This document shows positions 34,439 through 43,513 of a DNA stretch of 64,000 nt, piece after piece. The DNA is taken from positions 1-64,000 of the forward strand of contig CAWEOT010000023.1 of NCBI GenBank assembly GCA_963810775.1, written 5' to 3'. The stretch is from DATBVX01 sp963810775 (GTDB lineage: Bacteria; Pseudomonadota; Gammaproteobacteria; Steroidobacterales; Steroidobacteraceae). The translations under genes and the position numbers were made by a program. The notes under the pieces are model-generated. The model did no database searches and was not told where the DNA came from. It saw nothing but the letters and a program-made list of their open reading frames with translations. Position 1 is the stretch's first letter; every line of letters starts with the position of its first letter.

Positions 34439-36070
34439 ATGGCAGACACGTTCGATTACCTGGTCGTGGGCGCCGGCACTGCCGGGTGCGTGCTCGCGGC
34501 CAGGCTGTCGGAAGACCCGAAGAACTCCGTGTGCCTCATCGAGGCGGGTGACGAGGATCGCCATCCGTTCATTCACATACCGGCGACGGTTGGCGCCGCG
34601 ATCATGCGTCCCCGGCTCAACTGGCATTTTCTCACCGCACCGCAGCCGCAACTCAACGGGCGTCGCATTCCTCTGCCGCGCGGCCATGTCATCGGTGGCT
34701 CGGGCTCGATCAACGGGATGGTTTATTTTCGCGGCCAGCCCCAGGACTTCGAGGACTGGGCGGCGATGGGAAATCCCGGCTGGAGCTATCGCGAAGTCCT
34801 GCCGTATTTCATTCGCTCGGAGAGCAACGATTCCTACGCCGGCTCGCCGTATCACGGTACCGACGGGCCCATCAGGGTCAGCCACATTCCGCGACCCAAT
34901 CCGATGATTGCCGCTTTTCTCGAGGCGATGCACTCACTCGGCTTCAAGCGGTGCGAGGACTTCAACGGTCCCAAACCCGAGGGCTACGGCCCGAGGCAGG
35001 GAACGATTCGCAACGGCCGGCGCGATTCGACGGCGGTTGCTTATCTGCGACCCGCGCGCTCGCGGGACAATCTCAAAGTGCTCACCGATTCGCTCGTGAC
35101 GCGAATCGTGATCGAGAACGGACGCGCAACAGCGGTTGAGATGCAGCGCGCTGGAGAAACCCGGCGCATCGGTGCGCGGCGCGAAATCGTGATCTCAGCG
35201 GGTGCGGTTCAGTCGCCGCAGGTCTTGATGCTTTCGGGCATCGGCGATGGCAAAGCGCTGCATGCGCTCGGTATCGAGGTCAAACATGACCTGCCGGCGG
35301 TCGGCGCCAACTATCACGACCATCTCGCTGCCGGCATCCTGATGGAAATGAGCAACAGCGAGTCCTATGGAATCTCGTTGCGCGCGGCGCCCCGCGGGGT
35401 GCTCAACCTGCTCGAGTACGCGCTGTTTCGTCGCGGGCCGCTGGCCAGCAACGTGTTCGAGGCCAATGCTTTCGTGCGCTCGAGGGACGATCTCGACCGC
35501 CCCGATCTGCAGATCGTGTTTCAGCCGGCGCGGCGCAATCGTGGCACCTTCCCGTTTCCACTGGGTCATGGCTTCGCACTGAGTGTCGTGCATCTGTATC
35601 CGAAGAGTCGCGGGCGCGTTTCCCTTGCGAGCGCCGACCCGCGCGCTGCACCGGTCGTCGATCCAAACCTGCTCGGCGATCCGGACGACCTGGCGCCAAC
35701 GCTGCGCGGACTGGAACTGTCGCGCCGGATCATCGCGGCACCGGCCTTTGCGCGTTATCGCGCCACCGAGGTTCAGCCGGGGCCCGCAGCTCAGGGGGCC
35801 GAAGCACTGACCGGGTACGTACGCCGAGTCGCAGCGACGGTTCATCATCCGGTCAGCAGCTGCCGCATGGGTCCCGACAGGAACTCAGTGGTGGATCCAC
35901 AGCTTCGCGTGCATGGTCTTACCGGGCTTAGGGTCGCGGACGCATCGATCTTTCCGCGCATCGTCGGCGGCAACACGAACGCGGTGGTGGTGATGGTGGC
36001 GGAGAAGGCGGCTGACATGATGCTGGGAATCCCAGCGCCCCGGCCTTTCGAAGACGCGAGGGCTGGCTAA
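34439..36070 (+). CDS. GMC family oxidoreductase
   Basis: 543 aa. FAD-binding motif VVGAGTAGCVLAARLSE, GMC signature 1 region PRGHVIGGSGSINGMVYFRG, signature 2 (GAVQSPQVLMLSGIG) and the catalytic His pair in VRRVAATVHHPVSSCRMG and GGNTNAVVVMVAEKAA. Choline-dehydrogenase-like members oxidise primary alcohols. In Sphingobium the GMC enzyme HpvZ oxidises β-hydroxypropiovanillone after β-ether cleavage, a plausible role here given the GST set. The last codons lie inside hairpin element copy 2. Confidence 0.9.
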   Translation: MADTFDYLVVGAGTAGCVLAARLSEDPKNSVCLIEAGDEDRHPFIHIPATVGAAIMRPRLNWHFLTAPQPQLNGRRIPLPRGHVIGGSGSINGMVYFRGQPQDFEDWAAMGNPGWSYREVLPYFIRSESNDSYAGSPYHGTDGPIRVSHIPRPNPMIAAFLEAMHSLGFKRCEDFNGPKPEGYGPRQGTIRNGRRDSTAVAYLRPARSRDNLKVLTDSLVTRIVIENGRATAVEMQRAGETRRIGARREIVISAGAVQSPQVLMLSGIGDGKALHALGIEVKHDLPAVGANYHDHLAAGILMEMSNSESYGISLRAAPRGVLNLLEYALFRRGPLASNVFEANAFVRSRDDLDRPDLQIVFQPARRNRGTFPFPLGHGFALSVVHLYPKSRGRVSLASADPRAAPVVDPNLLGDPDDLAPTLRGLELSRRIIAAPAFARYRATEVQPGPAAQGAEALTGYVRRVAATVHHPVSSCRMGPDRNSVVDPQLRVHGLTGLRVADASIFPRIVGGNTNAVVVMVAEKAADMMLGIPAPRPFEDARAG

Positions 36071-36218
36071 CTCCGGCCGGGTGCTCGTCCCCGGGCCCGT
36101 TCTTGCTTGATTACGCGGACGAAACGACACCGTGCAGCGCGAACGGTGCGGCCTGGATTAGAGTGAGGTTGCGTTCGTGTCGGCTAAGGGGGCGAACACC
36201 CGGCCGGAGTTAGGCAGC
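36062..36218 (+). repeat. Long-hairpin core element, copy 2
   Basis: Left arm 36062-36092 and right arm 36188-36218 are inverted repeats of 31 nt with three mismatches (shared segment CTAACTCCGGCCGGGTG). The core repeats the conserved blocks of copy 1, CCCGTTCTTGCTTGATTACG, CGTGCAGCGCGAA and GTTCGTGTCGGCT, at the same 28- and 32-base spacings. The left arm contains the stop codon of the GMC gene. The element ends about 14 bases before the ribosome site of the next gene. Confidence 0.85.
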
Positions 36219-36243
36219 TTCTGGAACATCGAAGGAGAGGGTG

Positions 36244-37122
36244 ATGGCGGCAGAACACATCAGGCACTGGAAAATCGGCGACGTCGAAGTGGCGCGCATC
36301 GTCGAGGTCAACAACTGGGAAGACGACATCGCGATGCTGCTGCCGGACGGCAAGCCCGAATACGTGCAGAAGTTTCCCTGGCTGTTGCCGCACTTTGCGA
36401 CTCCCGCCGGCAAGATGCTGATCTCATTCCAGTGCTTCGTCCTGAGGTCGCGCGACAAGGTCGCGATGATAGACACCTGCATCGGCAACGACCGGGAGCG
36501 CGAGTATCCGGTGTTCTGCAACCTGCAGACGACGTTCCTGCAGGATCTCGCCACCGCCGGCTTTGCGCCGGACACGGTCAACACCGTGTTATGCACCCAC
36601 CTGCACTTCGACCATGTCGGCTGGAATACACGCAAGGTGAACGGCAAATGGGTGCCGACATTCCCGCGGGCACGTTACCTCTTCGGCAAGCAGGAATACG
36701 AGCACTGGCAGCACCTGAAAGACACCGGCGGCTATCACAACGTCGATCACCTTGCGGACTCGGTGGAACCGATTACCCAGGCCAAGCTGCACGAGCTCGT
36801 CGCTCCTGATCACCGGATCACGGATGAAGTGTGGCTCGAGCCAACACCCGGCCACACGCCGGGACACGTCAGCGTGCACATTCGCTCCCGCGGCGAAGAG
36901 GCGATCATCACCGGCGACATGATGCATCACCCGATCCAGCTCGCCGCGCCGGAGATGCATGGCAACTTCGACATGGACAAGGAGCAGGGCGCGAAGACGC
37001 GTCGCGCATTCATCGAGCGCTATGCCGACCAGAAGGTGATGATCATCGGCAGTCACTTCTGCGACCCGAGCTCTGGATGGATCGTGCGCGACGGCGCCGC
37101 GTGGAAGCTGAAAGTAAAGTAA
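36244..37122 (+). CDS. MBL-fold metallo-hydrolase
   Basis: 292 aa from ATG 36244 (a GTG lies one codon upstream; AAGGAGAG precedes both). Metal motif CTHLHFDHVGWN (HxHxDH) at ~residue 120, PGHTPGHVSVH, GDMMHH and a C-terminal SHFCDP. The internal SFQCFVLRSRDKVAMIDTCIGND is typical of the quorum-quenching-lactonase/arylesterase-like branch. Overlaps no neighbour but is 13 bp from the next SDR gene. Confidence 0.88.
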   Translation: MAAEHIRHWKIGDVEVARIVEVNNWEDDIAMLLPDGKPEYVQKFPWLLPHFATPAGKMLISFQCFVLRSRDKVAMIDTCIGNDREREYPVFCNLQTTFLQDLATAGFAPDTVNTVLCTHLHFDHVGWNTRKVNGKWVPTFPRARYLFGKQEYEHWQHLKDTGGYHNVDHLADSVEPITQAKLHELVAPDHRITDEVWLEPTPGHTPGHVSVHIRSRGEEAIITGDMMHHPIQLAAPEMHGNFDMDKEQGAKTRRAFIERYADQKVMIIGSHFCDPSSGWIVRDGAAWKLKVK

Positions 37123-37135
37123 ACGGGGCGCGCGC

Positions 37136-37897
37136 ATGGCCATTCAGCACGATCTCAGCGAGCAGTCGATCCTCATCACCGGTGCCGGCCGCGGTCTCGG
37201 GCGCTCGACTGCAGAAAAACTGGCGAGCTGCGGCGCGACCGTGGGGCTCGTCGACATCGACGGCGAGAATTGCAGTACTGCGGCGGCGGGGATTCGTGAA
37301 GCCGGCGGCCAGGCATTCGCGTACGCGACCGATGTCTCGAACCGGAGCGCCTTCCTCGAAGCTGCGGCGCAGTTTGCACGCGAACGCGGCCGGATCGATG
37401 CTGTGGTCAACAACGCGATGCTGTTGCGCTACGAGCCGATCGAGAAAGTGACCGACGAAGTCCTGGACCGCATGCTCGCGATCGGTATCAAGGGTTCGAT
37501 CTGGGGCGCGCAGATCCTGCTCGCGCACATGGATGCTGCGCGCGGTGGCGCGATCATCAACATGGCATCGCCCGTCGCCGAGCGCGGCTTTCCGAATACG
37601 GCCGTCTACAGCCTGGTGAAGGGCGCCATCGTTACGCTGACCAAAACGCTGGCAGCGGAACTGGGGCCGCGGGGCGTGCGTGTCAACGCGGTCGCACCGG
37701 GGTCCGTGCCGACACCGGGCGCGATGGGCCTCAACGACAAAGCAGAATACGAGCGGCGTGCGCGCACCATCCCGTTGCGCCGGCTCGGGCGCGAGGAAGA
37801 CAACGCCGAGGCGGTCGCGTTTCTGTTGAGCGCGGAAGCATCTTTCATCAACGGCGAAATCCTGCACGTCGACGGCGGCATCGCCGCCGCGAACTGA
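37136..37897 (+). CDS. SDR oxidoreductase
   Basis: 253 aa, classical SDR. TGAGRGLGRS cofactor motif, NNAM in place of NNAG, Ser in INMASPVAERG, Tyr-Lys in YSLVKGAI, and the C-terminal tail FINGEILHVDGGIAAAN. Likely NAD(H)-linked oxidation of a secondary alcohol in the pathway. Followed after 5 bp by the P450 gene. Confidence 0.9.
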   Translation: MAIQHDLSEQSILITGAGRGLGRSTAEKLASCGATVGLVDIDGENCSTAAAGIREAGGQAFAYATDVSNRSAFLEAAAQFARERGRIDAVVNNAMLLRYEPIEKVTDEVLDRMLAIGIKGSIWGAQILLAHMDAARGGAIINMASPVAERGFPNTAVYSLVKGAIVTLTKTLAAELGPRGVRVNAVAPGSVPTPGAMGLNDKAEYERRARTIPLRRLGREEDNAEAVAFLLSAEASFINGEILHVDGGIAAAN

Positions 37898-37902
37898 CTC
37901 CC

Positions 37903-39090
37903 GTGGCGACGTCAGCTCCAGTCCTGCATGACGATATCTTTGCACCCGAGGCAGTACGCAATGCGCGCGCTGTCGACGACGCGTTGCGCGAGCTGGCTCC
38001 GGTCGTCAAGCTCGAGCGCGAAAACATCACCATGCTGGCCCGCTATCAGCACGTGTCGGAAGGACTCAAGGACTGGCAGGCATTCTCCTCCAGGTCGCGG
38101 CCATGGCATGACCCGAACTCTGTGAGGCCCGAGATCCTACTGACGGACGATCCTCCGCGGCACACCGCGGTGCGACCGGTGATCGCCGCCGCACTATCGC
38201 CGAAGGCCCTGGCGAAGATGGCCACGGATTTCAACGCGGACGCGGACGCACTGCTGCGCGAGGTAAAGGAGTGCAGCGGGGAAGTGATCGATGTCGTTAC
38301 CGCCATCTCCAGACCCTTCGTGTACAAGGTGCTGCCGGACCTGCTCGGGCTGCCGCAAGAGGGTCGTGAAAACCTGACGGCATTCGGCCACATGGTGTGG
38401 GCGACACTCGGGCCGCAGAACGAGATGTTTGCAGAGGCTATGGAAGATGTGGGCCCGGTGATCGAGTGGGTCGAGCGCTGCTGCAATCGCGAGAATCTCG
38501 ATCCCGAGGGCCTCGGCATGCAGATGTTCCTGGCCGCGGATCGCGGTCAGATCACCCAGGATGAGGCGAAGCTCCTGGTGGGCATCCTGCTCTCGGCCGC
38601 CGCGGATACCACCGTGATGACGCTCTCCACGGCGATGCGCGCTTTCAGCCTGTTTCCCGATCAGTACCAGAAGCTGCGCAGCGACCCGGCGCTCGCGCGC
38701 AGCGCCTTCGAGGAAAGTCTGCGTTGGGATTCGCCCTCGCGCATGGCGGGGCGCATCACGACTCGTGAAGTCGACATCGATGGCTACCGGATTCCCGCGG
38801 GCGAGCGGTGTGGACTCATGTTCGCCGCCGCCAACCGCGATCCGCGCAAATGGCCCGACCCGGATCGCTTCGACATTGGTCGCGATCTTCGCGGTCACAT
38901 CGGCTGGGGTTACGGCATCCATGCCTGTGTCGGCCGCGTGCTCGCCTTGCTGGAAGCCGACGCGCTGCTCGGCGCTCTCATCAGGCACATCGAAAGCTTC
39001 GAACCCGCTGGCGAACCGGAGCCCTGGATGACGACGATCGGGCACGGCCCCTCGAAGCTGCCGATGCGGATTCACGCGGTCGCTCACTAG
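37903..39090 (+). CDS. Cytochrome P450
   Basis: 395 aa from GTG, a soluble bacterial class I P450. I-helix oxygen motif SAAADTTVMT (~residue 230), ExxR in ESLRWDSP, and the heme-ligand loop WGYGIHACVGRVLALLEA with Cys ~345. The I-helix and loop wording resemble CYP199-type para-substituted benzoate O-demethylases, as I recall them, which would fit methoxyaryl substrates. No ferredoxin or reductase gene lies next to it. Confidence 0.92.
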   Translation: MATSAPVLHDDIFAPEAVRNARAVDDALRELAPVVKLERENITMLARYQHVSEGLKDWQAFSSRSRPWHDPNSVRPEILLTDDPPRHTAVRPVIAAALSPKALAKMATDFNADADALLREVKECSGEVIDVVTAISRPFVYKVLPDLLGLPQEGRENLTAFGHMVWATLGPQNEMFAEAMEDVGPVIEWVERCCNRENLDPEGLGMQMFLAADRGQITQDEAKLLVGILLSAAADTTVMTLSTAMRAFSLFPDQYQKLRSDPALARSAFEESLRWDSPSRMAGRITTREVDIDGYRIPAGERCGLMFAAANRDPRKWPDPDRFDIGRDLRGHIGWGYGIHACVGRVLALLEADALLGALIRHIESFEPAGEPEPWMTTIGHGPSKLPMRIHAVAH

Positions 39091-39191
39091 TGGAGTGGGC
39101 CGACAGGATCATTGCCGAATAGGTTGTCCTGCGCCGTTCGGCGTGCACCCCGCGACAGATTTCGCAGCCGCCAACGTCTAATCAATCAGCG

Positions 39192-39208
39192 GAGCCCGTG
39201 ACGGGCTC
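39192..39208. terminator. Hairpin downstream of the P450 gene
   Basis: GAGCCCG-TGA-CGGGCTC, seven base pairs, about 100 bases after the P450 stop and 40 before the next start. No T-tract; could equally be a leader hairpin of the next gene. Confidence 0.35.
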
Positions 39209-39247
39209 TCCCTGGCGGAACTACTCCTCCAAGCGGCGGAGGTTTGC

Positions 39248-40153
39248 ATGCGGCCGTCGGCTTTGTTCAGGAATATCGGGTTCGCGTGCGCCATGACTCT
39301 CAGCATGGCGGGGACAGTCGCGGCGGACGATAAGGACGACGAGGACGAAGACAGCGTCCCGTTGCAGAGTCTTCCACACTATCTTCAGGACCGCGGTGGC
39401 GGTGTCCCTACTTCGTTGGCGAGCACCTATGTGCGGGACGGGGAGCTGCTCACCTCGCTCGAATTCCGATACAACCGCGACAATGAATTCGAGTACGATC
39501 CGAACGAATTCGGCTTTTCCTCTTCCGCCCCCACAGAATTCAAGGGTCGCTACTGGGACAGCAGCGCAGACGTGCTGGTCGCGTACGGGCTGAATGATGA
39601 CCTCGTGTTGGAGCTGGAAGCGGCGGCGACCCGGGCATCGTTGCAGAAGGCGGACGACGACTTGTCGGGCATGCCGAATGAGCTGAAGGAATCGGGACTG
39701 GGAGATGTCCGCACCCGCCTCGACTGGCGCCTGCTGCGAGAGACTGAGGACCGGCCCGAGGTGTTCACCTATGTCGGCGCGCTCATTCCGCACGATAAGT
39801 CCGAGCACCTGATCGGCACGGGCGACTGGTTGGGCTTCGGCGGCGCCGGTGTGGTCCGCGGCTTCGACTGGGGCACCATGACGTTTCGCATGGGCGTCGA
39901 GTATGACTTCGGGTCAGCCTCGGAAATCGACTGGGGCGAAGTCGCAATCGAATACCTGAAGCGCCTGTCCCCGACGATGACTGTTTACGGAGCGGTCTCG
40001 GTGCTCGAAGGCGACGAGTACAGCCTCGTCGGCGAGCTGCAGTGGCACCTGAGCCCTGCCATCGTCCTCAAGCTCAACAGTGGTGTCGGGCTGACCGCAC
40101 ACGGAATGGATTGGTCGCCGAAGATCGGCGTGCTTTTCAACCTCCCGGACTGA
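39248..40153 (+). CDS. Outer-membrane β-barrel protein, unknown
   Basis: 301 aa. Signal peptide (NIGFACAMTLSMAGTVAA) then an acidic DDKDDEDED stretch, followed by a series of amphipathic β-strands (SLEFRYNRDNEFEYD, LVLELEAAATRASL, GTMTFRMGVEYDFGS, PTMTVYGAVSVLEGDEYSL). The end KIGVLFNLPD is a probable final barrel strand. Similar to MetA-pathway-of-phenol-degradation/transporter-type barrels; no ligand can be named. Confidence 0.75.
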   Translation: MRPSALFRNIGFACAMTLSMAGTVAADDKDDEDEDSVPLQSLPHYLQDRGGGVPTSLASTYVRDGELLTSLEFRYNRDNEFEYDPNEFGFSSSAPTEFKGRYWDSSADVLVAYGLNDDLVLELEAAATRASLQKADDDLSGMPNELKESGLGDVRTRLDWRLLRETEDRPEVFTYVGALIPHDKSEHLIGTGDWLGFGGAGVVRGFDWGTMTFRMGVEYDFGSASEIDWGEVAIEYLKRLSPTMTVYGAVSVLEGDEYSLVGELQWHLSPAIVLKLNSGVGLTAHGMDWSPKIGVLFNLPD

Positions 40154-40258
40154 CGCACGAGATCCCGCCCTCGACTGACGTGTTCTTCGCGCTCCGTACA
40201 GAACGGTTCACGCCGGCGTATTCTTTCGCCTCCTGCTCCGCGACCGAGGCGACAAACC

Positions 40259-40756
40259 ATGACCTCACTCACCGGCGGCTGTGATTGCCGCCAGATCCGC
40301 TACCGGCTGGAATCGCGGCCGCTCTTCGTGCACTGCTGCCATTGTCGCTGGTGCCAGCGAGAGACCGGCACGGCGTTTGCGCTCAACGCCATGATCGAAG
40401 CGGATCGCGTGACGCTGCTCGGCACAGAGCCCGTAGGCATCGACACGCCCTCCGCGAGCGGCAAGGGGCAGAAGATCTTTCGTTGCCCCAAATGTGGCAT
40501 CGCCCTGTGGAGCAACTACGCCGGTGCCGGCCCTCTTATTCGGTTCATTCGCGTCGGCACGCTCGACGATCCGGATCAGCTGCCGCCTGACATCCACATC
40601 TTCACCGCGTCCAAGCAACCCTGGGTAATCCTGCCACCCAATACGCCATCGGTGCCGGAGTACTACGATCGCACTCAATACTGGCCTGCCGAAAGCCTGC
40701 AACGCAGGGAGACGCTCTTGCAAAGGATCGCGGCAGCCGGCAGCACACGTACCTAG
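40259..40756 (+). CDS. GFA (glutathione-dependent formaldehyde-activating) family protein
   Basis: 165 aa. Zinc-binding cysteines GGCDCRQIRY, HCCHCRWCQRETG and FRCPKCGIALW occupy the standard positions. Despite the name, most members are not shown to act on formaldehyde; they bind Zn and often lie near aromatic or glutathione-linked genes. Its end overlaps the convergent isomerase gene by 4 bp. Confidence 0.88.
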   Translation: MTSLTGGCDCRQIRYRLESRPLFVHCCHCRWCQRETGTAFALNAMIEADRVTLLGTEPVGIDTPSASGKGQKIFRCPKCGIALWSNYAGAGPLIRFIRVGTLDDPDQLPPDIHIFTASKQPWVILPPNTPSVPEYYDRTQYWPAESLQRRETLLQRIAAAGSTRT

Positions 40757-41604
40757 CTGAACTGGGCGCGAGTCGTGCTGTAGGCAGTCGTCACGGTCTT
40801 GTCGAGCGGCCAACTCCGCAGTTCCTTGGAGAGCACTTCGATTCCAATGGGTCCTCGGTACGGCGAATTCTCCAGTGCCTGCACGAATCCCTTGATGTCG
40901 AACTCGCCCATGCCGCAGAGCTTGCGATGGCCAGTAGTCTCTTCTCTGAAGTCCATGCCGGCCGGGGACTTCAGGTAGCCGTCGTTGATTTCGACGCCAT
41001 AGAAGTACTGCTTCGGAAAACGCGCCACGCTGTCGTAGGGAATGCCGAGCTTCACGATGTGCCACAGGTCGAAAATGATGCCGCCGTTGCGTGCGCTCGC
41101 ACCTTCCACCAGCTCGCGTGAGGCTTCGAGCGAATCGATCCGCGAGAACGGCATCATCTCGTAGACGATCTTGGTGCCGTGCTCGTCCGCGTCCCGGCAC
41201 AGCTGCGCGAATTCCTCGATGAGCCGCGGCGTGGGGCACTCCTCGCGGAAGAAATCGCCCACCTTGATGTGCCGGGCGCCGAGCGCTTCGGCCGCGGTCA
41301 GCAGCAGGTGGCGCTGCTCATCGGAGCGTTTGCGCCGTTCGTCGTCGAGGAACCAGTCGTACAGGAACTCGAGCTCGACGTACTTGATGCCGTTGTCATC
41401 GAGGATGCGCCGCATGTCGGCGAGAGTGCGACGCTCGAGGATGTGGGTGAGGTCGGCGTGCCAGATCCCGAGACCCTTGAACCCTGCTTTCGCCGCAGCT
41501 ACGACCCGGTCCTTGAAATCGAAGGTGCTGTATTCCTTGTCGGTATGCGGAAGTGCACCGCCCGCCAGCGTCCAGTAGGACGCGATCAGATCGACCTCTG
41601 CCAT
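40753..41604 (-). CDS. Sugar phosphate isomerase/epimerase-like TIM-barrel protein
   Basis: 283 aa in the AP-endonuclease-2/xylose-isomerase-like superfamily. Metal-site pieces include LTHILERRTLADMRRILDDN, VELEFLYDWF, IKVGDFF, GTKIVYEMMPF (Glu), GGIIFDLWHI and IGIEVLSKEL (final Glu). Substrate unknown; related proteins include hydroxypyruvate isomerases and dehydratases. Followed by a 77-bp gap to the biotin carboxylase gene on the same strand. Confidence 0.8.
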   Translation of the reverse strand: MAEVDLIASYWTLAGGALPHTDKEYSTFDFKDRVVAAAKAGFKGLGIWHADLTHILERRTLADMRRILDDNGIKYVELEFLYDWFLDDERRKRSDEQRHLLLTAAEALGARHIKVGDFFREECPTPRLIEEFAQLCRDADEHGTKIVYEMMPFSRIDSLEASRELVEGASARNGGIIFDLWHIVKLGIPYDSVARFPKQYFYGVEINDGYLKSPAGMDFREETTGHRKLCGMGEFDIKGFVQALENSPYRGPIGIEVLSKELRSWPLDKTVTTAYSTTRAQFS

Positions 41605-41681
41605 GGCGAATCCCCGCTCTGCTGGTCACGCGATGTGCGTGAATGCGGCTAGTGTATCTCCCCTCACGGAGCGTAACGCGG

Positions 41682-43031
41682 TCATGAGAGGTGCCGCGCG
41701 AGCCAGCGCGCAAGCGTCGATGTATCGGCAGCACCCCTCACGAAGTCCGGGTCATCGAGCAGCAGCGCATGCAATGCAACATTTGTTGCGACGCCTTCGA
41801 TATGGCAATTCGCGAGCGCCTCCTTCATTCGTTGCAGGCTTTGAGCCCGATCACGCCCGTGAACGATGATCTTGGCGAGCAGCGAGTCGTAGTAGGGCGG
41901 CACCTGCGCACCGGCCTCGATGTGGGTATCGACCCTGATGCCTGCACCGGCCGGAAAGCGCGCCTCAGTGACCCTGCCGGGGGAGGGTGAGAACTCATGC
42001 CTCCAATCCTCAGCCGTGATCCGGCATTCGAGCGCATGACCTGAGAACCGGACCTCACTCTGCCTGATGGGCAGCGCTCGACCCTCGGCCACCGCGATCT
42101 GCAGCGCGACGAGATCGAGGCCCGTGACCAGCTCGGTCACCGGATGCTCCACCTGGATGCGCGCATTCATCTCGAGGAAATAGCACTCCCCTCGTGCGCG
42201 ATCGAACAGATATTCGACCGTGCCGAGCCCGCGGTACCGCAGGTGCTGACCGAGACTGACGGCACCCGCGTGCAGGGCCTCGCGCGTGACAACCGGCAAG
42301 TCTGGCGCCGGCGTCTCTTCGATGAGCTTCTGGTAGCGCCTTTGTATCGAACAGTCGCGATCCCCGAGATGGATGATCTCCGTCCCGTCACCCAGGATCT
42401 GCACCTCAACATGTCGCCCGGATTCGACCAGCGGTTCGAGATACACACGCGCATCGCCAAAGGCCGCATGGGCCTCCGCCATTGCCAGGTCGAGCGTCGC
42501 TTCCAGTTGTGCAGGGTCGTGAGCGGGTTTCAGGCCACGGCCACCGCCTCCGCCTACTGACTTGATGAGGACCGGCCAGCCGATCTCTTCAGCCAGTTGG
42601 CGCGCCTCGACAAGGTTCGCGACCGGGCCGCCCGGGAGCACGGGCAGGCCCGCACTGATTGCGTGCTGCCGCGCCTGGAGCTTGTCTCCCATGGCGTCGA
42701 GCTGCGCGGGTGTTGCGCCGATGAAAATGATTCCGGCGCTGGCGCAACGACTCGCCAAGCGGGAATTCTCGGCGAGAAATCCATATCCCGGATGCACGGC
42801 TTCGGCCTGCGCAGTGATCGCGGCGCGGACGATCGATTCGGCGTTGAGGTAGCTCGAGCCTGGCGGCGGCGGACCGATGCAGATCGCGCGATCTGCCAGG
42901 CGCGCGGGCACAGAATCGAGATCGGCCTCTGAAGCCGCAAGAACCGTCTCGATGCCGAGCTCATTGCACGTGCGGATGATGCGGACCGCGATCTCGCCGC
43001 GGTTGGCGATGAGAATCCGGCGCAGCCTCAT
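41682..43031 (-). CDS. Biotin carboxylase subunit (AccC-like)
   Basis: 449 aa. MRLRRILIANRGEIAVRII start, ATP-grasp glycine loop GGGGRGLKPAHD, and EMNARIQVEHPVTELVTGLDLV with the catalytic Arg. It carboxylates biotin on BCCP with ATP and bicarbonate. Overlaps the BCCP gene by 4 bp (ATGA). No carboxyltransferase gene is in the window. The neighbouring ATP-grasp kinase subunit suggests an aryl-ketone carboxylase rather than fatty-acid ACC; see findings. Confidence 0.93.
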   Translation of the reverse strand: MRLRRILIANRGEIAVRIIRTCNELGIETVLAASEADLDSVPARLADRAICIGPPPPGSSYLNAESIVRAAITAQAEAVHPGYGFLAENSRLASRCASAGIIFIGATPAQLDAMGDKLQARQHAISAGLPVLPGGPVANLVEARQLAEEIGWPVLIKSVGGGGGRGLKPAHDPAQLEATLDLAMAEAHAAFGDARVYLEPLVESGRHVEVQILGDGTEIIHLGDRDCSIQRRYQKLIEETPAPDLPVVTREALHAGAVSLGQHLRYRGLGTVEYLFDRARGECYFLEMNARIQVEHPVTELVTGLDLVALQIAVAEGRALPIRQSEVRFSGHALECRITAEDWRHEFSPSPGRVTEARFPAGAGIRVDTHIEAGAQVPPYYDSLLAKIIVHGRDRAQSLQRMKEALANCHIEGVATNVALHALLLDDPDFVRGAADTSTLARWLARHLS

Positions 43032-43513
43032 TTCTCGCTCGACTGCAGCCGCATCAACACACGCTGCGCGTCGACGAGCTCGCCGTTCGCGGCGCAGATT
43101 TCAGTGACCGTGCCGCGGCCGCCTGCATAAACGGAGTTCATCAGCTTCATCGTTTCAACGATGCCCACGACTGTCTCGGCCTCGACCTGCGAGCCGACTT
43201 CGACGAATGGCGCCGCACCGGGTTTGGGCGCGCGATAGAACGTGCCCATGATTGGCGGGCGGATCTCGATCACTCCTTCAGGTGGCGCGTGTGTCGCTGG
43301 CGCGGCCTGCGCAGTCGGTTGCGCAGCGGGCGCAGCCGAAACGGCGCCTGAGACGTGAGCCCTGGCAAGCGCCTGCCGTTCCTGCGTCCAGCCGCCGGCG
43401 TGGCTCTTGCGCAGCGTAAGCTTGAAGCGATCAGTTTCCAGGATCAGCTCGTCGAACGGCGAGGCATCCAGCAGTTGCAAGATCTCCTGTACGTCGTCGT
43501 TGGTAAGGTTCAT
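43028..43513 (-). CDS. Biotin carboxyl carrier protein (AccB-like)
   Basis: 161 aa from ATG 43513. N-terminal helical part (DDVQEILQLLDASPFDELILE), Ala/Pro linker (~65-85), then the biotinyl domain with PIMGTFYRAPKPGAAPFVEVG and biotinylation site ETMKLMN (Lys). The Met at the usual E(A/M)M position is kept, with Thr before it. It carries carboxy-biotin between the carboxylase and a transferase. Overlaps both neighbours by 4 bp, so it is the middle of a coupled trio. Confidence 0.92.
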   Translation of the reverse strand: MNLTNDDVQEILQLLDASPFDELILETDRFKLTLRKSHAGGWTQERQALARAHVSGAVSAAPAAQPTAQAAPATHAPPEGVIEIRPPIMGTFYRAPKPGAAPFVEVGSQVEAETVVGIVETMKLMNSVYAGGRGTVTEICAANGELVDAQRVLMRLQSSEK

